A stretch of 64,000 nucleotides of DNA from Kocuria carniphila (GTDB lineage: Bacteria > Actinomycetota > Actinomycetes > Actinomycetales > Micrococcaceae): NCBI RefSeq assembly GCF_004136555.1, contig NZ_NOIT01000010.1, forward strand, positions 1-64,000, read 5' to 3'. Positions within the stretch are counted from its first letter, which is position 1. The number at the start of each line of letters is the position of its first letter. The notes beneath the pieces were generated by a model. The model was not told the origin of the DNA, searched no databases, and saw only the letters and a program-made list of their open reading frames with translations. A program made the position numbers and the translations under genes. Below are positions 18,253-26,855 of the stretch, one piece after another.

Positions 18253-19053
18253 ATGAGGGAGAGCATGAACACGCAGACTGAACCGCAGATCTCACGCAGA
18301 TCGATTGCCAAGGGTGTCGCGTGGGCCACGCCCACTATCATTGCCGCGAGTGCGGCCCCGGCGTTCGCGGCGTCTCCGCCCGATTGTTTGTACACGGTTG
18401 ACATGTCCTCTGTGAACACGACGTCGGGCACGCAAACTTACGTAGCCAGAAATCAGAGGACAGGTCGTGTCCTCACCTTTACGGCTTCAAGCACCATGAA
18501 TGGCACCACAGGCACGCCCGTCAACATGACCAACGACATGTTCGCTCGAGGTGCGTCGTCAAGTTGCGGTTCCTACAGCACGATCAACTCTAGTTTCCAG
18601 CAAAACGGCCTCATGCTGGCACAGTACGCAACGGGAGCAAACACTTGCTCGGCCACGAGGGCGAGTTCCTCTCAAACCGTCAACTTCACCATCACCGACC
18701 AGAGGACCGGCCAGACCATTCCCAGTGAGAGTATTGGCGGAGGTTCAATGACCGTGGTCGATATCAGCTCTCAAGCCACCGGTGTCACACCCGCGAACTG
18801 GCGGCAGTACTGGGACCAGGTGACGTTCTCCAGTTCCGCCACGCGGACCGGGGGCACGAACACCGGCTTGAACGCGACGAGCGGCACGACTTTTTACGTG
18901 ACCGGTAATAACCAGGTGTCTGCATCCACCAAGGTCACCGATAACTTCTCTTTCACGAAGTTCCCCACCACGGTCACTTATGGACAGCGCGGCTCCTACT
19001 ACGGCGTGCAATTCATTCAGTTGAGGAACATCCAGTTCTACGGACCCTGCTGA
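18253..19053 (+). CDS. Tat-exported protein of unknown function
   Basis: The N-terminus has a twin-arginine signal, SRRSIAKG, then a mildly hydrophobic stretch and an APAFAAS cleavage site. The mature part is about 230 residues, rich in Ser, Thr, Asn and Gly, with four cysteines (DCLYT, SSCGS, NTCSA and the C-terminal GPC). It looks beta-rich and adhesin-like, but I recognise no family. Either ATG 18253 or ATG 18265 could be used, the second lying very close after GAGGGAG. Base composition is more AT-rich than its neighbours, suggesting acquisition. Confidence 0.75.
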   Translation: MRESMNTQTEPQISRRSIAKGVAWATPTIIAASAAPAFAASPPDCLYTVDMSSVNTTSGTQTYVARNQRTGRVLTFTASSTMNGTTGTPVNMTNDMFARGASSSCGSYSTINSSFQQNGLMLAQYATGANTCSATRASSSQTVNFTITDQRTGQTIPSESIGGGSMTVVDISSQATGVTPANWRQYWDQVTFSSSATRTGGTNTGLNATSGTTFYVTGNNQVSASTKVTDNFSFTKFPTTVTYGQRGSYYGVQFIQLRNIQFYGPC

Positions 19054-19170
19054 TTCTGAAATGCATTCTGCGCGGCTGAAATTGTGCCGGTTAGACTCAA
19101 GGCACACATGGCGGTGGGGGCCGCGAGCATCGCCGATCCCCGTAGCTACCTCCAGCAGTCAGGAGTTCCC

Positions 19171-19599
19171 ATGTCTTTCAAGCTCAACCCGTATCTCCGT
19201 TTCCACGGCAAAGCCAAGGAGGCCATGGAGTTCTACCACGGTGTCTTCGGCGGGCAGCTGACGATGACCACAATGGGTGAGATGCAGTCTGACCTGCTCG
19301 GTCCGGACGCCGAAAGGATCATGCACGCGCAGCTCGACACGGACCACCTCACCCTGATGGCCTCGGACGGTTTCGAGGATGCAGAACCGGCACACACCGA
19401 GTCCAATGTCTCGCTGGCGCTCACCGGAACCGATGAGGCAGCCCTCCGCAGTTTTTGGGACGGCCTATCCTCGGACGGGACTGTGACACAGCCGCTGGTC
19501 GACGCACCGTGGGGCGGGGCCTTCGGCATGGTGGTGGACCGCTTCGGCACGGACTGGATGTTCAACATCCAGCCCGCACCGACAGCACAGCGGAACTGA
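19171..19599 (+). CDS. VOC family (PhnB-like glyoxalase fold) protein
   Basis: From ATG 19171, 7 bases after AGGAG, the protein has 142 residues. It starts with KLNPYLRFHGKAKEAMEFYHGVFGG and ends with WGGAFGMVVDRFGTDWMFNI, the pattern of PhnB-like vicinal-oxygen-chelate proteins. Such proteins include small-molecule and resistance enzymes; the substrate is unknown. It is convergent with the dehydrogenase at 19606, only 6 bases away. Confidence 0.9.
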   Translation: MSFKLNPYLRFHGKAKEAMEFYHGVFGGQLTMTTMGEMQSDLLGPDAERIMHAQLDTDHLTLMASDGFEDAEPAHTESNVSLALTGTDEAALRSFWDGLSSDGTVTQPLVDAPWGGAFGMVVDRFGTDWMFNIQPAPTAQRN

Positions 19600-19605
19600 T
19601 CCCGT

Positions 19606-20790
19606 TTACGGCTTGAGCACCACCTTGATGCACCCGTCGCTCTTCTCCTGGAACATCTTGTAGGCCTCGGGGGCATCCTCCAGGGACACCCTGTGAGTTG
19701 CGAAGTGATCCAGGCCCAAAGTGTCATCGGGTTCGGAGGCAATGGCTAAGAGGTCATCGGTCCACTGCTTCACGTGACATTGCCCCATGCGCATGGTGAT
19801 GCCCTTGTCGAACATGGTCATCAGAGGCATGGGATCAGCCATGCCCCCGTACACGCCCGACAGCGACACGGTACCGCCGCGCCGCACCGCATTGATCGCG
19901 GTGTGCAACACCTCGAGCCGGTCGATGCCAACATTCTCGATTGCCGCACGACCCAGTGGCTTGGGGAGTCTTGCAGCCCCGGCGATGATTTTTTCGGAGA
20001 TGGGGTTACCGTGCGCTTCCATGCCCACGGCATCGACGACGCCGTCCGGCCCCCTGCCGTCCGTCATTTCTTGAAGTGTTGCGGCAATGTCCTTGACTGT
20101 ACGCCGGTCCACGGTTTCAACGCCCCATGACTGGGCCAGTTCGAGGCGCTCGTCCACGAGATCCACGCCAATGATCCGATCCACGCCCATGTGCTTGGCG
20201 GAACGAACGGCCATCTGTCCCACAGGCCCCAGACCAATGACGGCCAAGGTGTCACCGGGGCCCACATTGGCCCACTTCACGCCCTGCCACGCGGTGGGCA
20301 GGATGTCGCTGAGGTAGAGGAACCGCTCATCGGAGTACGTCTCGGGAAGCTTGACCGGCCCGAAGTCTGCGTGGGGAACACGCACCATTTCTGCCTGGCC
20401 ACCGGGTACGGAGCCGTAGAGGGACGAGAAGCCGAACAGCATGGCTCCCTTGTTCTTGGACTTCACCTGAGTGGTCTCGCACTGTGCGTAAAGCCCACGG
20501 TCGCACATCCAGCATTCGCCGCACCCAATGGTGAAGGGGACCACCACGCGGTCCCCCGGTTTGAGGTTGGTGACCTGCTCCCCTACTTCTTCCACGATGC
20601 CCATGAACTCGTGACCGAGCACATCGCCGGGCGAGAGATACGGGCCCAGCACTCCGTAGAGATGCAGGTCCGAACCGCAGATCGCAGTGGAGGTGACCCG
20701 GACGATTGCATCCTTGGGGTGCTGGATGACGGGGTCGGGAACGAATTCGACTCGGACGTCGCCGAGGCCTTGCCAAGTAAGTGCACGCAT
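19606..20790 (-). CDS. Zinc-dependent alcohol/formaldehyde-type dehydrogenase (MDR family)
   Basis: The 394-residue protein has the medium-chain dehydrogenase layout: catalytic zinc ligands ICGSDLH and GHEFMG, a structural zinc site GCGECWMCDRGLYAQC and the NAD-binding VIGLGPVGQMAV. The long insertion and the DAVGMEAHGN segment resemble the formaldehyde-dehydrogenase-like subgroup. The substrate is not certain. It diverges from the SDR gene at 20894. Confidence 0.9.
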   Translation of the reverse strand: MRALTWQGLGDVRVEFVPDPVIQHPKDAIVRVTSTAICGSDLHLYGVLGPYLSPGDVLGHEFMGIVEEVGEQVTNLKPGDRVVVPFTIGCGECWMCDRGLYAQCETTQVKSKNKGAMLFGFSSLYGSVPGGQAEMVRVPHADFGPVKLPETYSDERFLYLSDILPTAWQGVKWANVGPGDTLAVIGLGPVGQMAVRSAKHMGVDRIIGVDLVDERLELAQSWGVETVDRRTVKDIAATLQEMTDGRGPDGVVDAVGMEAHGNPISEKIIAGAARLPKPLGRAAIENVGIDRLEVLHTAINAVRRGGTVSLSGVYGGMADPMPLMTMFDKGITMRMGQCHVKQWTDDLLAIASEPDDTLGLDHFATHRVSLEDAPEAYKMFQEKSDGCIKVVLKP

Positions 20791-20893
20791 GACGGCCAGT
20801 TAACTGATCATCAGTCGCCTTTGCAACACCTCAGCGAAAGTTCCCTGTGAGCGAAGTCCTTACATGATCGGTCGTCTCCCATAGACTGGCCCC

Positions 20894-21832
20894 ATGGTAA
20901 GCACACTGAAGACTGCACTCGTGCCCGGCGGATCGCGAGGACTCGGTCTGCTCGTCAGCCGCGAACTCCTGGACCGTGGTTTTGCCGTGGCCATCGCAGC
21001 GAGAGACGACGCCGAGCTCGCTCGCGCTCGTGACCAGCTGTCCGAACACGGCACAGTCAAGGACTACGTCTGCGACGTTCGCGATACCGAGGCGGTCCAA
21101 GGCCTGGTGCACGACGTCGAACGAGATCTGGGCCCCATTGACGTTCTCATCACCGTGGCCGGGATCATCCAGACCGGCCCGCTCGAAGCCGTCACCCTCG
21201 AACATTTCCGGGACGCCATCGACACCATGACGTACGGCCCGATTCACTGCGCTCTGGCAGTGCTACCGAGCATGAGGGGTAGGCGCTCCGGACGGATCGG
21301 AACCGTGGCCTCCGTCGGCGGGCTGGTGTCCCCGCCTCATCTGCTCCCCTACGCGACCGCCAAGTTCGGTGCCGTGGGATTCAGCGAAGGCCTCGCCGTG
21401 GCGTTGGCTGGTTCCGGGGTAACGGCCACCACGATCGCACCCGGCCTCATGCGCACCGGGTCCCATGAACGGGCCTTTTTCACGGGTCAGTCGGAGAAGG
21501 AGTACGCGTGGTTCGGCCCCGCTGCGTCTTTGCCAGTGCTGTCCATGAACGCGGAACGTGCAGCCCGAATCATCGTTGACGGCGTACTGGCCGGCAAACC
21601 CACAGTTCTGGTCGGCTGGCTGCCCAAGGTCGCGCATCGGGTCCACGGTCTCGCACCGGGGCTGACCACGCGAGCAATGGGCATTGCCAACCGGCTGCTT
21701 CCGGGAGCACGTCCGGAACAGTCGGATCTCCGGGAAGGCCGCGAGGCGGCGTCGGGCCTTAACTCGAAGGTCGTGAAAGTACTCACCACCTTGGGTTCCA
21801 AGGCGGCTCGCAAGAACAACGAACGCGGATAA
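20894..21832 (+). CDS. Short-chain dehydrogenase/reductase
   Basis: The 312-residue Rossmann protein has GGSRGLGLLV for NAD(P), a VAGIIQTGP strand replacing the usual NNAG, and the catalytic pair YATAKFG with an upstream serine region. A C-terminal extension of about 70 residues follows the usual SDR core. The substrate is unknown. A 19-base-stem terminator follows. Confidence 0.88.
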   Translation: MVSTLKTALVPGGSRGLGLLVSRELLDRGFAVAIAARDDAELARARDQLSEHGTVKDYVCDVRDTEAVQGLVHDVERDLGPIDVLITVAGIIQTGPLEAVTLEHFRDAIDTMTYGPIHCALAVLPSMRGRRSGRIGTVASVGGLVSPPHLLPYATAKFGAVGFSEGLAVALAGSGVTATTIAPGLMRTGSHERAFFTGQSEKEYAWFGPAASLPVLSMNAERAARIIVDGVLAGKPTVLVGWLPKVAHRVHGLAPGLTTRAMGIANRLLPGARPEQSDLREGREAASGLNSKVVKVLTTLGSKAARKNNERG

Positions 21833-21850
21833 GGCCCGCGCGAGGTCAGC

Positions 21851-21895
21851 AAAGAACCCGGTGTCACGCCTAGTCTGCGTGACACCGGGTTCTTT
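21851..21895. terminator. Strong bidirectional terminator
   Basis: AAAGAACCCGGTGTCACGC (21851-21869) pairs perfectly with 21877-21895, with a 7-base loop and T/A-rich flanks on both sides. It ends both the SDR gene and the convergent SMR operon. Confidence 0.9.
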
Positions 21896-21901
21896 TGTTG
21901 G

Positions 21902-22273
21902 TCAGTGAGTGGTCGACGAGGCCGTACCCGGTGCGGGGGTCGCTGCCTTACCGGGCTTGCTCGGCACGAGCTTGAGACCGACCACCGCGGCGATAATGCC
22001 GGAAATGAAGATGATCTTCCCGAGCGAAACGCTCTCGGTGCCGGTCGCCATCGCGTAGACCACCGTCAACGCGGCGCCGATGCCGGTCCACACGGCATAC
22101 GCGGTTCCGATGGGAATGTGTTTGGCAGCCCAGCCGAGTCCCGCCATGCTCACGGCGAGTGCTGCGAAGAACACGATGCTGGGTGCGAGCTCACTCAGGC
22201 CGTTGGATTCACCGAGCGCGGTGGCCCACACGGCTTCAAAGACGGCGCTGATCAGAAGCACGATCCATGGCAT
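21902..22273 (-). CDS. Small multidrug resistance family exporter subunit B (probable guanidinium exporter)
   Basis: The 123-residue protein has four helices, the conserved glutamate in ISAVFEAVWATALG (residue 13), and GTAYAVWTGIGAALTV. The C-terminus adds a soluble tail of about 20 residues. It starts one base after the stop of a second SMR gene, and the pair is preceded by a guanidine-III riboswitch. It probably forms a paired, two-gene exporter of guanidinium (inference from family and riboswitch). Confidence 0.92.
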   Translation of the reverse strand: MPWIVLLISAVFEAVWATALGESNGLSELAPSIVFFAALAVSMAGLGWAAKHIPIGTAYAVWTGIGAALTVVYAMATGTESVSLGKIIFISGIIAAVVGLKLVPSKPGKAATPAPGTASSTTH

Positions 22274-22274
22274 G

Positions 22275-22589
22275 TCAGCTCACCACCTTCAGGCCGATCA
22301 CGGAGCTGACCAACAGCACGAGCAGTAGCACCCGTGCGGTCGTTGGACTTTCATAGCCCTTCACGAAGCCCCAGATCACGGTGAGAGTTGCGCCAATTCC
22401 TACCCAGACTGCGTAAGCCGTACCGGTCGGCAGAGACGTCATCGCCCACGCGAGACCGGCCATGCTGAGGGCCATGCTGACGGCAAAAAAGAGGGTCGGG
22501 ATTTTACGTTTGAATCCGTGCGATGCTCCAAGAGCGGCCGCCCAGACCGCTTCGAGCATTCCAGACAGAACAAGAATGATCCACGCCAT
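22275..22589 (-). CDS. Small multidrug resistance family exporter subunit A (probable guanidinium exporter)
   Basis: This 104-residue SMR protein has four helices, the conserved glutamate in LSGMLEAVWAAALG (residue 13) and GTAYAVWVGIGATLTV. ATG 22589 lies only 15 bases after the guanidine-III aptamer, so ligand binding could directly control translation or access to the ribosome site. It is cotranscribed with the second SMR gene. Confidence 0.93.
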   Translation of the reverse strand: MAWIILVLSGMLEAVWAAALGASHGFKRKIPTLFFAVSMALSMAGLAWAMTSLPTGTAYAVWVGIGATLTVIWGFVKGYESPTTARVLLLVLLVSSVIGLKVVS

Positions 22590-22604
22590 GACATGCGTCT
22601 TTCT

Positions 22605-22646
22605 GAGTCAGTCTTGTCGTGGTGCGGGTACTGCTCCCTCGTCCGC
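22605..22646 (-). promoter_or_regulatory. Guanidine-III (ykkC-III) riboswitch aptamer
   Basis: On the minus strand the region carries the three conserved blocks of the class in order and spacing: GCGGACGAGG, then GTACCCG, then GACAAGA. The stem GCGG/CCGC (22643-22646 with 22624-22627) forms. GAGCAGT (22630-22636) pairs with ACTGACTC (22605-22612), bulging one A, as the pseudoknot. A GAGCCC/GGGCTC hairpin lies just 5'. The aptamer precedes a paired SMR operon, the typical context for guanidine-responsive switches. Confidence 0.93.
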
Positions 22647-22823
22647 GAGCCCTGCTGCCGGGCTCCAATCCAAAAATTAGCAAATGCTCCTACGGTTTTC
22701 TACCCAGATTGGGCATGACGTACCTCTCCGTCGGCCGCCGCAAGAGTACGAGCGGCACAGCAGCTTTCGACGCCGCTCCGGTCACCTTCCGCGAAGCGCG
22801 GTGTTCCCTCCTCAAGCGGGTGG

Positions 22824-24092
22824 TCACGACCCGTTCTGTTCCGATCCACGACGGCGCACCAACACCACCCGGTACAAGATCCCAGCGGCGACCAGAATGA
22901 CTCCTCCGATGATGGATGCGATCGGCAAGGTCGCCACCAACACCAGACACAACAGCGCGCCGATGATCTGCACGATCGTGGGATACATCCGCGCCTCACG
23001 ACCCTGGGTGTAGGCGGAGACGTTGGCCACGAAGTAATACAGCAACACCCCGAAGGACGAGAAACCAATCGCCCCGCGCAGGTCCATCGTCAGCACCAAG
23101 ACGATCACCACCGCGCCCAGAACCAGTTCCGCACGATACGGAACGCTGTGCACGGGGTGCACCGCGGACAGCCACGCCGGTAGGTCACGGTTGCGGGCCA
23201 TGGCCAGACTCGTGCGGCCAATTCCGGCGATCAACGCCAGCAACGCACCCAGGGCCGCGGCCGCCGCACCAATACGGACGACGACGCTCGTCCACTCCCA
23301 GCCGCCGGCCGCGGCGACGTCCGCGAGCGGCGTCGTCGTGGTTGCGAGGTGTGAGGCGCCCAGGGTCGAGAGGGCGACCACCGCGATGACCGCGTAGACC
23401 GCGAGCGCGCCGAACAGGGCAACGAGGATTGCACGGGGAATGGTGCGGGACGGGTCGCGGACTTCTTCACCCATGGTGGCGATGCGCGCGTAACCGGCGA
23501 ATGCGAAGAACAGCAGCCCCGCGGACTGCAGGATGCCGTAGAACCCGGAGGGGGCGCCGTCGCCGGTCAGTCGGGATGCATCCGCCTCGCCGGAAACCAA
23601 TCCGGCGACCACCACGAGAGCCAGGACCACGAGCACGATCGAGACGATGATCTTGGTGAGTCCCGCGGTGCGCGTGACCCCGAAGTAGTTGACCGCAACC
23701 AATGCGGCCACCGCGAGCGCCGCCACGGGCCGTTCCCACCCTGCCGGCGCCGCGTACGCGGCGAAGGTGAGCGCCATGGCCGCGCAGCTGGCGGTCTTGC
23801 CGATCACGAAACACCAACCGGCCATGAAGCCGGCCCACGACCCGAGTTGCTCGCGCCCGTAGACGTAGGTGCCGCCGGACGTTGGATACTGCGCGGCGAG
23901 TTGCGCGGAGGAGGTCGCGTTGCAGTAGGCAACTACTGCCGCAAGGGCCAGGCCGATGAGCAGTCCCGAACCGGCCGCCGCGGCAGCCGGCGCAAAGGCG
24001 GCGAACACGCCGGCGCCGATCATTGATCCCAGACCGATAGCGACCGCGTCGCCCAGACCGAGTCGTCGTTGCAGGGCGCCGGAGTTGGTCAT
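22824..24092 (-). CDS. APC family amino acid/amine permease
   Basis: The 422-residue protein has about 12 membrane spans and the APC start signature (LGLGDAVAIGLGSMIGAGVFAAFAP, split across helix 1), TSGGTYVYGR and WAGFMAGW. The substrate cannot be read from sequence. It follows the PQQ dehydrogenase gene by 2 bases and ends 178 bases before the guanidine riboswitch, so it is upstream of, not under, that switch. Confidence 0.9.
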   Translation of the reverse strand: MTNSGALQRRLGLGDAVAIGLGSMIGAGVFAAFAPAAAAAGSGLLIGLALAAVVAYCNATSSAQLAAQYPTSGGTYVYGREQLGSWAGFMAGWCFVIGKTASCAAMALTFAAYAAPAGWERPVAALAVAALVAVNYFGVTRTAGLTKIIVSIVLVVLALVVVAGLVSGEADASRLTGDGAPSGFYGILQSAGLLFFAFAGYARIATMGEEVRDPSRTIPRAILVALFGALAVYAVIAVVALSTLGASHLATTTTPLADVAAAGGWEWTSVVVRIGAAAAALGALLALIAGIGRTSLAMARNRDLPAWLSAVHPVHSVPYRAELVLGAVVIVLVLTMDLRGAIGFSSFGVLLYYFVANVSAYTQGREARMYPTIVQIIGALLCLVLVATLPIASIIGGVILVAAGILYRVVLVRRRGSEQNGS

Positions 24093-24094
24093 AG

Positions 24095-25180
24095 TCAGGG
24101 CAGGTCCACTTCTAGGAGTCGGTCATCACCGTCCTGCGGTTGACCGCGCCCATCCGTGTTGTTGGTCAGCAGCCACAAGGTGCCGTTCGGTCCGGGCACG
24201 GCATCGCGCAGGCGGCCGTACGCGTCCTGAAAGTAGTCGGTCGAGGTGTCCGGGGAGTTAACGGGCACGGCGCGCAGCACCCGTCCGCGCAGGTTGGCGA
24301 TGTACAGCGTGTCCCCCACCCGTGACATACCGCTCGGGCTCGCCTCGCTGGTCTCCCATTGCTGCACGGGGTCCACGAACTCGTCCCGCTCCGCGATGCC
24401 TTCTACCTCTGGCCACCCATAGTTGGCGCCGGGCTCGATCACATTCAGTTCGTCCCACGTGTTCGCTCCGAACTCGCTGGCGAACATGGTGCCGTCCTCT
24501 GCCCAGTCGATGCCCTGCACGTTGCGGTGACCCAGGCTGTACACGGGCGAACTTTCGTGGGGGTTGTCGTCGGGAACGGTACCGTCCGGCATCAGGCGCA
24601 GGATCTTGCCGGCCATCGAGTTCGGGTCCTGGGCTTCGCCGCGCTCCCCTGCGTCCCCGACCGCGACGAAGAGCATGTCGTCCGGTCCGAACTTGATGCG
24701 CCCGCCGTTGTGGACGCCCGCCGACGGGAGGTCGTCCAGGATGACCTCACTCTCGCCGAGAATCAGCGACCCTCGCTCGCCCGTGACCGTCCACCGAGTC
24801 ACTCTGTTGCCGTTGCCCGTGGTGGCGTAGGAATACAGGTCACCGTTGGGGCCGGCCGTCAGCCCCAAGAGTCCGCATTCTCCCCCGGCCATTACTTCAG
24901 GCTGTTCCCCCACGGTCCGGCTTCCGCCGTCCGGCAAGATTTCCAGAATGCGGCCGCTGTCCCGTTCGCTGATCAGCGGGGCGTCCTCGAGGAACGTCAC
25001 GGACCACGGCGCTTCCAGGTCGTTGACGACGGTGTTCGCGTCGCCGAGCGGGCGGTACCCCGTGTCATCCGTTCCATCATGGGGCATGGGAGAAGCCGGT
25101 GGCTCCCCTCCCGTGAGTGGGCCGCAGCCGCTCAGAACGAGCGCAGCCACGAGAAGGGATACCACCGGCTTCTTGATCAT
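24095..25180 (-). CDS. PQQ-type sugar dehydrogenase (soluble GDH beta-propeller) lipoprotein
   Basis: The signal peptide ends with lipobox LSGC (Cys19), so the protein is lipid-anchored outside the membrane. The rest is a six-blade propeller of the glucose/sorbosone dehydrogenase type, with LEAPWSVTFL, GECGLLGLTAGPNG, HNGGRIKFGPDDMLFVAVGD and HRNVQGIDW. Family members oxidise aldoses or have unknown substrates. It is coupled to the APC permease gene 2 bases downstream. Confidence 0.9.
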   Translation of the reverse strand: MIKKPVVSLLVAALVLSGCGPLTGGEPPASPMPHDGTDDTGYRPLGDANTVVNDLEAPWSVTFLEDAPLISERDSGRILEILPDGGSRTVGEQPEVMAGGECGLLGLTAGPNGDLYSYATTGNGNRVTRWTVTGERGSLILGESEVILDDLPSAGVHNGGRIKFGPDDMLFVAVGDAGERGEAQDPNSMAGKILRLMPDGTVPDDNPHESSPVYSLGHRNVQGIDWAEDGTMFASEFGANTWDELNVIEPGANYGWPEVEGIAERDEFVDPVQQWETSEASPSGMSRVGDTLYIANLRGRVLRAVPVNSPDTSTDYFQDAYGRLRDAVPGPNGTLWLLTNNTDGRGQPQDGDDRLLEVDLP

Positions 25181-25224
25181 CAGTTCAGTCCTTGGTCAGG
25201 GAGCTGAGAACGTGTCCGGTCAGT

Positions 25225-26130
25225 TTAGAAGACCGGCTTGCCTCCGGTGACACCGATCACGGTGCCGGACACGTAGGAGGCCTCAGCCGGGCTGGCCAGG
25301 AACACGAACGCGCCGGCCAGTTCGGACGGCTGACCCGCACGCCCCAGAGCGGTGTCTCCGCCGAAAGCGGGCATCGACTCGCCGGCCTTGGTCGCGGGCT
25401 GGAGCGGAGTCCAAATGGGGCCCGGTGCCACGGCGTTGACGCGGATACCCTTTTCACCGATCTCGTTGGCCAGGTTGACAGTGAAGTTGTTGATCGCGGC
25501 CTTGGTCGAGGCGTAGTCGATCAGGTTCTCCGAGGGATCGTAGGCCTGGATGGAGCTCACGTTGATGATGCTCGAGCCGTCCTTCAGGTACTTCAACGCC
25601 TGCTGAGACACCCAGAACAGGGCGTACAGGTTGGTCTTGAACACACGGTCCATTTCTTCGGTCTTCAGACCCTGCAGACCACCGTCGCGGCGAGCCCACT
25701 GGAAACCGGCGTTGTTGACTACGATGTCCAGGCCACCCAGCTGGGATGCTGCATCGTCAACGACACCGCGCGCTGCCTGCTCATCACGCAGATCTGCGGG
25801 CAACAACACGGCCTTGCGGCCAGCCTTCTCGATCCACTGCTTGGTGTCCTCGGCGTCGGACTGTTCCTCGGCGAGGTAGTTGATGGCAACATCCGCGCCC
25901 TCTCGCGCGTAGGCAATGGCGACGGCGCGACCGATACCGGAATCGCCTCCGGTGATCAGCGCCTTCATACCTTCGAGCCGACCGCGGCCGACCCAGCTTT
26001 CTTCACCGTGGTCGGGCAGCGGGGTCATATCGGTGGTCAGACCGGGAGGGGCTTGTTCCTGCGTTGGGAATCCGCCTTCTTCTCCGGCGAGTTCACGGGC
26101 GGCTTTGTCTGCAGCAAATTGATCAGTCAT
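25225..26130 (-). CDS. Short-chain dehydrogenase (YhdG/YghA-like)
   Basis: The protein carries an N-terminal extension of about 50 residues with PPGLTTDMTPLPDHGEESW, then the SDR core: LITGGDSGIGRA, NNAGFQWARR, YASTKAAINNFTV with catalytic Tyr and Lys, and VAPGPIWTPLQPA. This extended group is common in general-stress gene sets. ATG 26130 is preferred to the upstream in-frame start at 26169. It lies between the response regulator and the PQQ dehydrogenase in the same direction. Confidence 0.9.
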   Translation of the reverse strand: MTDQFAADKAARELAGEEGGFPTQEQAPPGLTTDMTPLPDHGEESWVGRGRLEGMKALITGGDSGIGRAVAIAYAREGADVAINYLAEEQSDAEDTKQWIEKAGRKAVLLPADLRDEQAARGVVDDAASQLGGLDIVVNNAGFQWARRDGGLQGLKTEEMDRVFKTNLYALFWVSQQALKYLKDGSSIINVSSIQAYDPSENLIDYASTKAAINNFTVNLANEIGEKGIRVNAVAPGPIWTPLQPATKAGESMPAFGGDTALGRAGQPSELAGAFVFLASPAEASYVSGTVIGVTGGKPVF

Positions 26131-26182
26131 ATGACTATTCTGCCCGGTCAATCTGAGTGCTTCCACCACCTCAAGGGTGAAA

Positions 26183-26821
26183 TCAGGAACGCGCGACCTT
26201 GGGCTGCATGCCGTTCTGCACGCCCCAGAGCACCGCTTGGCTGCGCCGCTCGACGCCCATCTTGCGATACGCGGACCGGATGTAGGACTTGACGGAGTTG
26301 ATGCTCAAATAACACGTGCGGGCGATTTCATCGTTGGTGGCACCCTGTGTGATCAGAGCTACGACCTCTGCTTCGCGGGGTGACAGTCCGGCGTGTCGTC
26401 CCGGCCAGTCGGCGATCTCGATGTCTTCGTTCGTCGGTTCCGGCATGACCACGCGTTCGCCTTCGTGGATTCTGACCAGCGCTTCTGCCAACTGATCGGC
26501 CGTAAGTTCTTTCGACAAATACCCGTGGACCCCCAGGGCCAGAGCTTTGTGCACCTGATCCTCGGCTACGTTCCAGGTGTAGATGACCAATTTCCGGTTC
26601 TGCACGTCCTCAAGCAACCGTGACACGTCGTACTCGCCGCGGTCACGAGCGGCGAACGCATCGAACAGCACGAGGTCCACAGCGTGACCTGGGATTTCGC
26701 CGGAGTCCAACTCGTTCACCACGAGTCGGTCATGGTTTTGGAGCATTCGCGCCACACCCTGAATGACCACCGGGTAGTCGTTCACGAGCGCGAGGGTAAT
26801 TGCAGCAGACTGATCTTCCAC
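26183..26821 (-). CDS. NarL/LuxR-type response regulator (orphan)
   Basis: The receiver domain spans about residues 1-120 with acidic site VNDYP, the phospho-acceptor Asp in LVLFDAF, and the switch lysine in YLSKEL. A LuxR helix-turn-helix follows (LSPREAEVVALITQGATNDEIARTC). No histidine kinase is encoded nearby. It lies 34 bases downstream of the glycosyltransferase operon and may be cotranscribed with it. Confidence 0.92.
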   Translation of the reverse strand: MEDQSAAITLALVNDYPVVIQGVARMLQNHDRLVVNELDSGEIPGHAVDLVLFDAFAARDRGEYDVSRLLEDVQNRKLVIYTWNVAEDQVHKALALGVHGYLSKELTADQLAEALVRIHEGERVVMPEPTNEDIEIADWPGRHAGLSPREAEVVALITQGATNDEIARTCYLSINSVKSYIRSAYRKMGVERRSQAVLWGVQNGMQPKVARS

Positions 26822-26855
26822 GTGAACGACCTTAGTGGCAAGTGCTCCTTAAGTG

